DNA from: Lysobacteraceae bacterium
GTDB lineage: Bacteria; Pseudomonadota; Gammaproteobacteria; Xanthomonadales; Rhodanobacteraceae
Reading direction: 5' to 3'
Length of the DNA stretch: 64,000 nt
Assembly (NCBI GenBank): GCA_004143945.1
Contig: SEHB01000004.1
Location: forward strand, 62,001-126,000
Below the pieces are notes generated by a model. The model saw only the letters and a program-made list of their open reading frames with translations, was not told where the DNA came from and ran no database searches. Positions 1 to 7,137 of the stretch are shown one piece after another. Positions within the stretch are counted from its first letter, which is position 1. The number at the start of each line of letters is the position of its first letter. Made by a program: the position numbers and the translations under genes.

Positions 1-353
1 GGCATTCGCCGCGCACGCGCCGACGCGAGTGCCGCGAATACCGAGGGGTTGGGCAGGTGAAGATGCAGCAACTGTGGGCGAAAGGCCCGGATGAGGCGAG
101 CGAGGGCGAACGGGAAGCCCGGACTCAGCGGCGTGTACAGCGGCGCGGCGATGCAGCCGACGCGGTGCACGTCGACGCCCGCGATGCGTTCGCGCGAACT
201 GCGCCAGGTGCCTGCGCGCTGGTGCACGAGCACGGCGACGTCGTGTCCTCGCGCGACGCTCGTTTCGGCGAGGTCCTGCATCGATCGCTCGATGCCGCCG
301 CGTTCGGGCGCGTAGTACTTGCCGATGTGCAGGATCCGCATCGCGGCGGTCAT
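1..353 (-). CDS. Glycosyltransferase family 4 (GT4), N-terminal part
   Basis: This reading frame is not in the ORF track because it runs off the left edge without a stop. The reverse strand from 353 reads MTAAMRILHIGKYY, followed by APERGGIERSMQDLAE, which is the usual GT-B nucleotide-sugar glycosyltransferase N-terminus with a Gly-Gly-Ile/Glu loop (family 1/4 GTs). It continues through RGHDVAVLVH to PQLLHLHLPNPSV, again typical of the N-terminal Rossmann domain. The true start could be the second Met at 341. It follows the DUF2304 gene by 49 bp on the same strand and is probably in one operon with the GT2 gene, so a role in a surface glycan is likely. Acceptor and sugar cannot be told, and the catalytic C-terminal domain is outside the window. 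Confidence 0.8.
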   Translation of the reverse strand, partial: MTAAMRILHIGKYYAPERGGIERSMQDLAETSVARGHDVAVLVHQRAGTWRSSRERIAGVDVHRVGCIAAPLYTPLSPGFPFALARLIRAFRPQLLHLHLPNPSVFAALASARARRM

Positions 354-402
354 GCGGACGGTGGGCGCGTGCGTCGGGCCCGCATCAGGCCGGCCACGCG
401 CT

Positions 403-783
403 TCAATCCTGCTCGTCGTCGGGGTCGGCGTCGCCGGTGCGGCCGCCGAGCCGCCCGATCTCCTGCTCGAGGATCGCGAGCTTCTGCGTGAGCCGACGGA
501 TCTTGCGCTCCTGCTTGGAACGGTCGACGTCGAGCTTGAGCAGGCGGATCAGCACGAGCGAGAGGCCGATGATGATCGGCAGCACCGGCGCGTAGCCGAT
601 GCCGGTCGCGCGACCGAGCCAGACCACGGTGCCCGGGAATACGCCGAGCACGAACGTCGCAGCGGCGACGCCGAACCACCACACCGCGTAGGGGCCGTGC
701 AGGTGGTCGCGACGGACGAGGAACAGGATCGCGCCCGCGAGCGCGACGCCGAGGATCGCCGATGTGATCTGACCGGTCAGCAT
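403..783 (-). CDS. DUF2304 family membrane protein
   Basis: The product is a 126-residue protein read from the Met at 783 (MLTGQITSAILGVALAGA), not from the longer frame of the ORF track, which runs through the GT2 gene. Three hydrophobic segments are visible (about residues 5-20, 32-50 and 62-82), followed by a charged C-terminal tail with a likely coiled coil (DRSKQERKIRRLTQKLAILEQEI). This architecture fits DUF2304 proteins, which commonly sit next to DPM1-like GT2 enzymes. Its start overlaps the end of the GT2 gene by 7 bp, so the two are translationally coupled. A role as membrane partner or polyprenyl-phosphate-sugar handling protein is inferred from that pairing. Confidence 0.72.
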   Translation of the reverse strand: MLTGQITSAILGVALAGAILFLVRRDHLHGPYAVWWFGVAAATFVLGVFPGTVVWLGRATGIGYAPVLPIIIGLSLVLIRLLKLDVDRSKQERKIRRLTQKLAILEQEIGRLGGRTGDADPDDEQD

Positions 784-1511
784 GCGCGCGTGCTCCGGCG
801 CATGCGGCGACCCGCATCGATCTGCGCGATGCACAGCACCGTCGTGTGCAGCATGTAGCGCGCGACCACCGGCCACGAGGCGAACACGCGCGAATGGCCC
901 GCGCGCCGCGGCAGCATCGGCACCGGCGTCTCCTCGATGCGCAGGCCGTTCTTCGACAGCAGCATCAGCACGCCGACGTCCTGGTAGTCGAGCAGGCTCG
1001 CCTCCGGCCCGGCGAGGATTTCGCAGGCGCGCGCATCGTAGAGGCGCAGGCCCGAGGTGAAATCCGTGAGGCGGAGTCCGGTGAGTCCACGCAGGTAACG
1101 CCAGGCAAGGCGCTTGGCGCGGCTGAGGCGACCGATGCAGGTACCGATCACCACGTTCGCATCGTTGCGTGCCTGCGCCTCGAACAGCGCGGGCAGGGAC
1201 TCGGGCAGGTGCTGGCCGTCCGCATCGAGGGTCAGCACGCCCGCGTGCCCGTTTCGGCGCGCGTAGCGCACCCCGGCCTGGCTCGCACCCCAGGCGCCCA
1301 GGCCGAGCGGCAGCCGCAACACGTTCGCACCGGCAGCGCGCGCCTGCTCCGAAGTCGCGTCCGTGCTCGCGTCGTCGACCACGAGCACCTCGCAGCCGAG
1401 CGCCGCGCGCACGCCGGTGACGATCGCGCCGACCGTGGCCGCCTCGTCGCGCGCGGGAATGACCGCCAGGCAATCGGCGGGACGCAACCGTCGGGATGCG
1501 GGATCGTGCAA
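777..1511 (-). CDS. Family 2 glycosyltransferase (DPM1/ArnC-like)
   Basis: This 244-residue protein has the GT-A core of polyprenyl-phosphate glycosyltransferases: PARDEAATVGAIV near residue 20, EVLVVDDASTDAT near 40, and the metal-binding LTLDADGQH near 92. RYLRGLTGLRLTDFTSGLR near 135-155 matches the DPM1-type acceptor loop (D-x-x-SG-R). No C-terminal membrane helices are present, so it probably acts at the inner face of the membrane together with the adjacent DUF2304 protein. It transfers a sugar from a nucleotide-sugar donor to a lipid phosphate or another acceptor; the exact sugar is not deducible. It is the first gene of the minus-strand operon ending at the left edge. Confidence 0.82.
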   Translation of the reverse strand: MHDPASRRLRPADCLAVIPARDEAATVGAIVTGVRAALGCEVLVVDDASTDATSEQARAAGANVLRLPLGLGAWGASQAGVRYARRNGHAGVLTLDADGQHLPESLPALFEAQARNDANVVIGTCIGRLSRAKRLAWRYLRGLTGLRLTDFTSGLRLYDARACEILAGPEASLLDYQDVGVLMLLSKNGLRIEETPVPMLPRRAGHSRVFASWPVVARYMLHTTVLCIAQIDAGRRMRRSTRAC

Positions 1512-1908
1512 GATAAGGAGTGCCGGCGGAGGGAGGCGCGATTCTCGGGGGCAGGCCGGGCAAGGTCAACGGGAACGCGGCGCAAGCCGCCGCTTCCCGG
1601 GCCGGTTTCCGGCCCGGAGCGCCACTCCGGAACTTTTTCCGGCCAGCGTGTCCGGTTCTGCCACGCGGCTGCGTCTTGAAGCTGCGTGGGCTAGGGGCAA
1701 TGAGCCGCTAGCCGGGTACCGGGAGCCGCGAGTGCGGATTCCGTCTCGAAACTGGCCAAGGCTGGCCAAGCCCACGTTCGACCCGTGTTGACATGGTGTT
1801 TACACTTCACTATCGTCCGCCGGGATCGGGCTTGGTTAACCAGTTGTTGCATTTCAACCAAGGGGACTGGGGATCCACCCCGCCCGAGACACTCTGGGAG
1901 ATATCTCA
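1512..1908 (+). other. Divergent intergenic region with two hairpins and a promoter
   Basis: This 397 bp stretch separates the minus-strand glycosyltransferase operon from the plus-strand secreted-protein genes and holds no convincing gene. It contains a perfect inverted repeat CCGGGCCGG-TTT-CCGGCCCGG at 1597-1617 and a second, CCGGAA-CTTT-TTCCGG, at 1627-1642. A short direct repeat (CTGGCCAAG twice, from 1752) precedes the sigma70 promoter listed separately. The hairpins have no T-run, so they are not ordinary terminators. Confidence 0.5.
1788..1816 (+). promoter_or_regulatory. Sigma70 promoter for the secreted-protein operon
   Basis: A consensus -35 box TTGACA (1788-1793) is followed after exactly 17 bp by TATCGT (1811-1816) as the -10 box. 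Transcription would begin near 1823 and leave a leader of about 85 nt before the ATG at 1909. A perfect -35 box is unusual in this GC-rich window and suggests strong expression of the downstream genes. Confidence 0.65.
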
Positions 1909-2670
1909 ATGAACACCAAGATGAAAGTGCTGTCGCTGGCCCTGATCGGTGCGTTCGGCTACGTGGGTTCGGCTGCGGCGGGTACCTGCCCGGCGGGTCC
2001 GACGGTTCCGGATGGTGGTGCGTGGTCGAGCGAAACGATCCTGCCGCCGGCCACCTCGGCGGTCGAAATCGTCGCGGGCGGCCTTGACGGCTCCGCGTGC
2101 AAGATGACGTCGTCCCTCGGCCCGAGCGTGACTGCGTCGGCGCTGGTTCGCGATGATACGCCGGTCGCCGAGCCGCGTTACCGTTTCCAGTTCATGGTCG
2201 ACAACACGAACCTGACCAACTTCAGCGCGACCGACAATGTCGTCGTGTTCCAGGCTCCTGCCGCGACCACGGCCAATGCGGTGACGCGCGTGCTGCGCGT
2301 CTCGCTCGTTGCCGGCCCGGCTGGCGCGAAGCGCGTCCGCTTCATCGCGACCTGCAACACTGGCCCGACCTTCCTCTGCTCGCAGACGTTCGCGACGGAC
2401 CTGGCCCCGGGCGTCAACACGATTGAAGGCGATCTGGTCGTCGGCGCCGCTGGCAGCCTCCGCGCGTGGGTGAATGCACCGGCAGGGACGACCGAACCCG
2501 GCACCGTCGACGTCACCATTGCGACCGGTGACACGAGCGCGTGGGGCGGTGTCGAGGCGGCTCAGCTTGGTCTGACCGCGCCGAGCGCGGCGTACAAGAA
2601 CAATCACGCAACGCAGGCTGTCGGCTTCGATCGTTTCGATTCGCGTCGCCAGACGTACATCGGCAGCTGA
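1909..2670 (+). CDS. Secreted beta-rich protein of unknown function
   Basis: I do not recognise the family. The 253-residue product begins with a clear Sec signal peptide (MNTKMKVLSLALIGAFGYVG, cleavage near SAAA-GT). The mature part is rich in alternating hydrophobic/polar strands (RYRFQFMVDNTNLTNF, VLRVSLVAG, NTIEGDLVVG, GTVDVTIATGD) and ends in GFDRFDSRRQTYIGS. That pattern suggests a jelly-roll or lectin-like beta sandwich, but this is inference. It has five Cys residues after the signal (TCPAG, ACKM, TCNTG, LCSQ). A purine-rich site (GGGAG) lies about 15 bp before the ATG. It sits behind a strong promoter and 47 bp before a second secreted-protein gene, so both are probably co-transcribed and end at the terminator near 3250. 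Confidence 0.7.
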   Translation: MNTKMKVLSLALIGAFGYVGSAAAGTCPAGPTVPDGGAWSSETILPPATSAVEIVAGGLDGSACKMTSSLGPSVTASALVRDDTPVAEPRYRFQFMVDNTNLTNFSATDNVVVFQAPAATTANAVTRVLRVSLVAGPAGAKRVRFIATCNTGPTFLCSQTFATDLAPGVNTIEGDLVVGAAGSLRAWVNAPAGTTEPGTVDVTIATGDTSAWGGVEAAQLGLTAPSAAYKNNHATQAVGFDRFDSRRQTYIGS

Positions 2671-2717
2671 TCCAGCCATAAGAACCACGATCCTTTCCAA
2701 TCATTGGAGTGATAACG

Positions 2718-3221
2718 ATGAAGCGTAATCTGCTACTGACGACCCTTGGTGGCGTCGTGCTGGCCGGGCTGTTCAGCGCCTCGGCTTCCGCCCAGACGTG
2801 TGCGGCCCCGGCTTCGTGGACCCCGGACACCACCGGTGACCCGATCCTCTCGGGCAGCACCTGCGGCAACGAAACCGGCATCGCCGCGGCCTGTCAGGAT
2901 GCGTTCGGCGCCCCGTCGGCTGCGTTCGTGGCCCAGATCAACGTCGCTGCGGAAGGCACGTTCTCGAACATCGACTTCACGGGTGGTGCGGGCTACACGA
3001 TCGCCGCGTACCTCGTGCCGTCGGCCAACGGTTGCGGCAACTTCGCGTGCACGACGACGGGTGACGAGACCACCGACATGCTGCATGCAGACATCGGCCC
3101 GGGTTCGTACTACCTGATCATCACCGGCGCCGATTTCGACGCGCAGGGCGCATGCGGTACGTTCTCGGCGGCTGCCAACGGTTCGTTGCCGGTCACGCTC
3201 CAGGATTTCTCGATCATCTGA
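2718..3221 (+). CDS. Small secreted Cys-rich protein (paralogue A)
   Basis: The product is 167 residues from the ATG at 2718, chosen because TTGGAG lies eight bases upstream; the track starts at an upstream GTG inside that site. A signal peptide (KRNLLLTTLGGVVLAGLF, cleavage after ASAQ) is followed by a mature domain of about 140 residues with Cys at TCAAP, TCGNE, AACQDAF, GCGNFAC and GACG. The stretch PGSYYLIITGADFD resembles the final strands of bacterial pre-peptidase C-terminal (PPC) domains, so a small extracellular beta-sandwich held by disulfides is likely. It closely matches the minus-strand gene at 5006-5518 along its whole mature length. Function unknown. Confidence 0.7.
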   Translation: MKRNLLLTTLGGVVLAGLFSASASAQTCAAPASWTPDTTGDPILSGSTCGNETGIAAACQDAFGAPSAAFVAQINVAAEGTFSNIDFTGGAGYTIAAYLVPSANGCGNFACTTTGDETTDMLHADIGPGSYYLIITGADFDAQGACGTFSAAANGSLPVTLQDFSII

Positions 3222-3243
3222 ATTTTTTCGATCGTCTGAAGTC

Positions 3244-3277
3244 AAACCCGCCTGCGCCCGCAGGCGGGTTTTTTTTT
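3244..3277 (+). terminator. Rho-independent terminator after paralogue A
   Basis: CCCGCCTGC pairs with GCAGGCGGG across a four-base loop, flanked by AAA on the left and followed by a run of nine T. It is the strongest intrinsic terminator in the window. It lies only about 11 bp before the start codon of the next gene. Confidence 0.92.
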
Positions 3278-3288
3278 GAGGTCACATC

Positions 3289-4665
3289 ATGCTTTCGATT
3301 CTGGGACTGGCGGCGTCGCTCGCCGCAGCTTCTGCCGCTCCGAAATCGCATCTCGTCATCTCGCAATGCGACGGTGGTGAGCGTAGCCAGTTCGAAGTAT
3401 TCGAGTGTCCGGTCAAACTGCACAACACCGGCAACAAGCCGATCGTGGTGTCGAAGGGCGAGGCGCAATTCGAATCGGACAGCATCGACAACGGGATCGT
3501 GGTAAAGCCCGGCAGCACCGCATACCTCAATACGCGAGTGCGCGTGCTGGACGAGTTCGGATACACCTTGCATCGCTTCCGGTTCAGCACGGATGAGCCG
3601 GGACAAGAGATGCGGGGTTCCAACGTCAAGGTGTTCGTCGTGCCGACGCTCGACCAGCACAAGCCTGTGCTGGATTTCGGCGTTGTCCCGCTGGACAAGC
3701 CGTTGCCCACGAGGGAGCTGGAGCTGAGCAGTCGCGACAGCGCGGACTTCAAGATTCTCGGCGTGATGTCGAAGCCTGACTACCTCGACGTTTCGATTTC
3801 AGGCGATGGCCGGACGATCAAGGCGCGCGTGCTGCCGACCGCTCCCTGGGGCGTGCTCGAGCGCGAGAAGATCAAGCTTTCGATCAATGCTCCGCGGCAG
3901 AAGGAAGCTTGGGTCACCGTAGACGCAAACTTCCTCGGCGATGTGGTGCCGGATGCGAATCCATACTCCTTCGGCCTCATGAGAACCGGCACCAGGAATG
4001 AATTCCTGGTGCGGCTAAGCAGTCGTGGCGGCAAGTCGTTCCGCGTCGGCAAGCTCGAACTCGACGGCATCGAGGGCACGGTCTCTGCGGAGCCTTGCGT
4101 GCCTGCCGTGCAGGGTTGCTCACTGCTTCGCATCGTCGTATCGGATGCCCAGCCGACCGGCCGCGTGTTCGGTCGTGTCATCGTCGAACTTCCCGATTCG
4201 GCTCGCAAGCTCCCCGTTCAACTCGTCGGCATGCTGCTGCCACCGGACTATCCGGTGCACGACATGAACAAGGAGATGGAAAGTTCCAATGCCGCCGAAG
4301 GCGGGGCGACTCCGGTGGCCCCGGCGCAGCCGGCGGTACGCGTCGGCGACGCCCTGCGTGCGGCCGTGACGCAGGAGCCTGCGATGCCCCCGGGCAAGGG
4401 ACCGCTGCTTCGATGGTCGGTTGCGAACGAGAAGCCGATCTACGGTTACATGATCTATCGGGCCGACCGCGAGGAAGGACCGTACGTGCGAATCAATGAG
4501 TCGATCATCAGGACCGAAGGCGCGGCAAGCGGCGCGGTCGGCAAATACGCGTGGCGCGACGACTCGGCCACGGCGGGCAAGACCTACTGGTATTCGATCG
4601 GGACGATCCGAAATGATGGTTCGCGCGAAGACCTCACGACGAAGCAGAAGGTCGTCGCGAAGTAA
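3289..4665 (+). CDS. Secreted protein with DUF1573/Ig-like repeats and an FN3-like domain
   Basis: This 458-residue protein begins with a short signal peptide (MLSILGLAASLAAASAA). It then shows repeated beta-sandwich segments resembling DUF1573/ASPM-SPD-2-Hydin type domains: CPVKLHNTGNKPIVV near 40-55, VLDFGVVPLDKPLPTRELEL near 125-145 and a third near 225-260. A Pro/Ala-rich linker near 335-350 leads to a fibronectin type III-like end (LLRWSVANEKPIYGYMIYRA and TYWYSIGTIRNDG). GAGG lies eight bases before the ATG. It probably acts in the periplasm or at the cell surface in adhesion or protein binding; that is inference. It lies between the two small Cys-rich paralogues but is separated from the upstream pair by the terminator. 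Confidence 0.68.
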   Translation: MLSILGLAASLAAASAAPKSHLVISQCDGGERSQFEVFECPVKLHNTGNKPIVVSKGEAQFESDSIDNGIVVKPGSTAYLNTRVRVLDEFGYTLHRFRFSTDEPGQEMRGSNVKVFVVPTLDQHKPVLDFGVVPLDKPLPTRELELSSRDSADFKILGVMSKPDYLDVSISGDGRTIKARVLPTAPWGVLEREKIKLSINAPRQKEAWVTVDANFLGDVVPDANPYSFGLMRTGTRNEFLVRLSSRGGKSFRVGKLELDGIEGTVSAEPCVPAVQGCSLLRIVVSDAQPTGRVFGRVIVELPDSARKLPVQLVGMLLPPDYPVHDMNKEMESSNAAEGGATPVAPAQPAVRVGDALRAAVTQEPAMPPGKGPLLRWSVANEKPIYGYMIYRADREEGPYVRINESIIRTEGAASGAVGKYAWRDDSATAGKTYWYSIGTIRNDGSREDLTTKQKVVAK

Positions 4666-5005
4666 TATTTGTACGACGATCGATCCAACACTGCACGAGA
4701 GAGGCGATCAGCGGCCCCAGCGCGGGGCCGCTCCTGCATACCGCATGACTTTGCGAGCGAAGCAGTGTCGGGCTCCTCGGCGCGGTCGTCCGCTTTGGCT
4801 CTCGACTCTGCGCAGGACTGTTAGCCGTCTTCGATTCAGGGTGACGGCACGCAGCAGGACCAGTCGAGCACCTGGCGCAAGTGACTCGTCGGCGCTCCGA
4901 CGCCCGCGATCACGGATAGACCGCCCGACGTGGACGCGCAGCGCGCGCCGAGGGCAGGCGGCGCCTCAAGCATCGAGCAGAACGCGCGCCGCAAGATTCA
5001 TGCGA
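4666..5005 (+). other. Convergent intergenic region with GC hairpin
   Basis: This 340 bp gap lies between the converging genes at 3289-4665 and 5006-5518 and shows no convincing gene. A perfect hairpin AGCGGCCCC-AGCGC-GGGGCCGCT at 4710-4732 lies 45 bp past the plus-strand stop codon and may end that transcript, although no T-run follows. Nothing else was recognised. Confidence 0.5.
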
Positions 5006-5518
5006 TCAGTCGATCGAGAACGCCTGCAGGGCAACAGGAAGATTGCCGTTCGTCACCAGCGTAAAGTCTCCGCATGCACCGGCTGCATCGAAGTCGGCAC
5101 CGGTGACAATCAAGTAGTAGTCACCCGCCGGCATGTCGGTATGCAACAGATTCGTTGTTGCATCTCCCGTTGTGGTGCACGGAAAGTTGCCACACCCGTT
5201 GGCGACCGGGATGAGGTACATCGCAAGCGTATAGCCCGGGCCGGCGGTCGCGTCGATCGCCGTGAACATTGCGTCATCGGCGACCGTAATTCCTGCGACG
5301 AATGCTGCCCCGGGAGCGCCGAACGCATCCTGGCACACCGCGATGATGCCCGCCTCGTGACCACACGTCGTGCCGGTCAATGGGAAGCCGCCTTCACTCT
5401 CTGACCACGGATGCCAGGCATAAGGAGCTGCGCAGGTCTGTGCCTGCCCGGGCTCGCTTGCACCAGTCACAAGCAGAAGACTGAACGCACCGATGAATCG
5501 CTTCAGAAGTGGCGACAC
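5006..5518 (-). CDS. Small secreted Cys-rich protein (paralogue B)
   Basis: I start this gene at the GTG at 5518 (VSPLLKRFIGAFSLLL) because AGGAG lies seven bases before it; the longer frame from 5563 would add 15 residues ahead of a normal signal peptide. The product is 170 residues, with a signal peptide ending near QAQ and then TCAAP, matching the mature start of paralogue A. Shared blocks include CQDAFGAPxAAFVA, ANGCGNFxCTTTGD and DYYLIVTGADFDAAGACGDF. All the conserved Cys positions of paralogue A are present. It is oppositely oriented to the first copy, 2 kb away, so this looks like an inverted duplication around the DUF1573-like gene. Function unknown; a PPC-like extracellular domain is possible. 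Confidence 0.7.
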   Translation of the reverse strand: MSPLLKRFIGAFSLLLVTGASEPGQAQTCAAPYAWHPWSESEGGFPLTGTTCGHEAGIIAVCQDAFGAPGAAFVAGITVADDAMFTAIDATAGPGYTLAMYLIPVANGCGNFPCTTTGDATTNLLHTDMPAGDYYLIVTGADFDAAGACGDFTLVTNGNLPVALQAFSID

Positions 5519-5626
5519 GGCAGAACTCCTAGGGTCTCGGAGACCAAGGCAGCCTAGCAGCATTCATCCCATGTAGCACTCAGTGCGGCCGAGCCGGTCC
5601 ACGGGGGCGAAATTTGCTCTGGGTGA

Positions 5627-6361
5627 TCAATGCGACAAGGCGATGAAGCCAACCCCGCTTTCCGCCTCCGAGCGGCGTAGCTCAAGCATGCTTTCATGGT
5701 CGTACCAGTCACCCAATACGATCCGCTCAGCTGGTTTCCCTGCTGCCTCCAGCGCATGGCGCGCTGGACGATGCGTATGCCCGTGGACGAGCTTTCGCAC
5801 CGAGGCGAGCGCGAACGCCGACGCGACCGCATCGGCATTCACATCGGTGATCGCCAACTCCACGGACTGGGTGTATCGCTGGCTCTCCGCGCGCGCCTGC
5901 GCCGCGAACGCTTGCCGCTCCGTGACGGGCCGCGCGAGGAACGCGCGTTGCCACGCCGCGGTGTGCGATTTCGCGCGGAATGTCTGGTACGGCGCGTCGT
6001 CGGTGCAGAGCGTGTCGCCGTGCATCAGCAGCACGCGTTCGCCTTCGATCTCGACCACGCTCGGGTCGGGCAGCAGGGTCATGCGTGCGCGGCGGGCGTA
6101 GGCGTCGCCGAGCAGGAAGTCGCGGTTGCCGTGGATGTAGAAGCACGGCACGCCGTGACCGTGCAGTTCCGCGAGCGCCGCCGCGACGATGTCGCCGGTG
6201 GGATCCGGTGCGTCGTCACCGATCCAGGCTTCGAACAGGTCGCCGAGGATGTACAGCGCGTCCGCTCTTGCGGCTTCGTTGCGCAGGAAGGCGACGAACA
6301 GCTGCGTGATGTGCGGACGGCTCGCGTCGAGGTGCAGGTCGGAAATGAACAGCGTCGTCAT
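5627..6361 (-). CDS. lpxH: UDP-2,3-diacylglucosamine diphosphatase LpxH
   Basis: LpxH hydrolyses UDP-2,3-diacylglucosamine to lipid X and UMP in lipid A synthesis, acting peripherally at the inner membrane. The 244-residue protein has all calcineurin-like phosphoesterase motifs: FISDLHLD near the start, LGDLFEAWIGDD near 38-50, HGNRDFLLG near 77, LMHGDTLCTDD near 112 and VHGHTHRP near 190. The length is normal for the family. It is the last gene of the long minus-strand run that begins with phoB, 79 bp after the cyclophilin gene. A ppiB-lpxH neighbourhood is common in gammaproteobacteria. Confidence 0.95.
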   Translation of the reverse strand: MTTLFISDLHLDASRPHITQLFVAFLRNEAARADALYILGDLFEAWIGDDAPDPTGDIVAAALAELHGHGVPCFYIHGNRDFLLGDAYARRARMTLLPDPSVVEIEGERVLLMHGDTLCTDDAPYQTFRAKSHTAAWQRAFLARPVTERQAFAAQARAESQRYTQSVELAITDVNADAVASAFALASVRKLVHGHTHRPARHALEAAGKPAERIVLGDWYDHESMLELRRSEAESGVGFIALSH

Positions 6362-6440
6362 GCCGTCGCGTGGCCTCGAACGGGCGATGGCCCGGTGACC
6401 GCCGACCCGGACGCGCCGGGGCGGCGGGATCCATGCCGGA

Positions 6441-7067
6441 TCAGGGCAGCACGCTCGCCTTCTCGATCACGACCGGCGTGAGCGGCACGTCGCTGCGGAA
6501 CTGGTTCTTCGGACCGGTCGGGACCGCCTTGATCTTGTCGATGACGTCGAGGCCGGCGACAACCTTGCCGAACACGCAGTAGCCCGGCTGCGCGTCGCCC
6601 GCGTAGTCGAGCTGCGGGTTGTCGACGACATTGACGAAGAACTGCGCGGTGGCCGAATTCGGGTCGGCGGTGCGTGCGAGCGCGACCGAACCGCGCACAT
6701 TGCTGAGCCCGTTCTTCGCCTCGTTGACGATCGCGGCGCGGGTCGGCTTCTGCTGCAGCTCCTTGGTGAAGCCACCACCCTGCACCATGAAGTTGTCGAT
6801 CACGCGATGGAAGACCGTGCCGTCGTAGAAGCCGCTGTTGACGTAGGCGAGGAAGTTCGCGGTCGACTTCGGCGCCTTGTCGGCCGCGAGCTCGATCGTG
6901 ATGTCGCCCATGCTCGTCTTCAGGAGGACCTTCGGCGCGGCAGCAGGCGCGACGACGGCCGCGGGCTCGGCAGCCTTCGCGGGCTTCGGGGCGGCCGGCG
7001 CAGTGGCCTGGGCAAGGGCGAACGCGGGCGTCAGCAGGACGGCGGCGAGCAGCAGGCGGTCGAACAT
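6441..7067 (-). CDS. Cyclophilin-type peptidyl-prolyl isomerase, exported
   Basis: This enzyme catalyses cis-trans isomerisation of prolyl bonds. I start it at 7067 (MFDRLLLAAVLLTPAFALAQ) because GGAGA lies just upstream and this start gives a signal peptide; the track adds 54 unlikely residues. After an Ala/Pro-rich linker the cyclophilin domain runs from TSMGDITIELAADKAPKSTANF. It contains FHRVIDNFMVQGGGF (catalytic Arg and substrate-groove residues), SATAQFFVN and GYCVFGKVVAGLDVID. The signal peptide suggests the periplasm (PpiA-like), although the domain sequence is closest to the short bacterial PpiA/PpiB group. It lies 70 bp after ppx. Confidence 0.9.
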   Translation of the reverse strand: MFDRLLLAAVLLTPAFALAQATAPAAPKPAKAAEPAAVVAPAAAPKVLLKTSMGDITIELAADKAPKSTANFLAYVNSGFYDGTVFHRVIDNFMVQGGGFTKELQQKPTRAAIVNEAKNGLSNVRGSVALARTADPNSATAQFFVNVVDNPQLDYAGDAQPGYCVFGKVVAGLDVIDKIKAVPTGPKNQFRSDVPLTPVVIEKASVLP

Positions 7068-7137
7068 CGGGGTCTCCGGCGGGGCAGGGGGAAAGCGTGA
7101 ATGATAGGGGCTCGGCGTCCCCGCGCAACCGGGCGCG

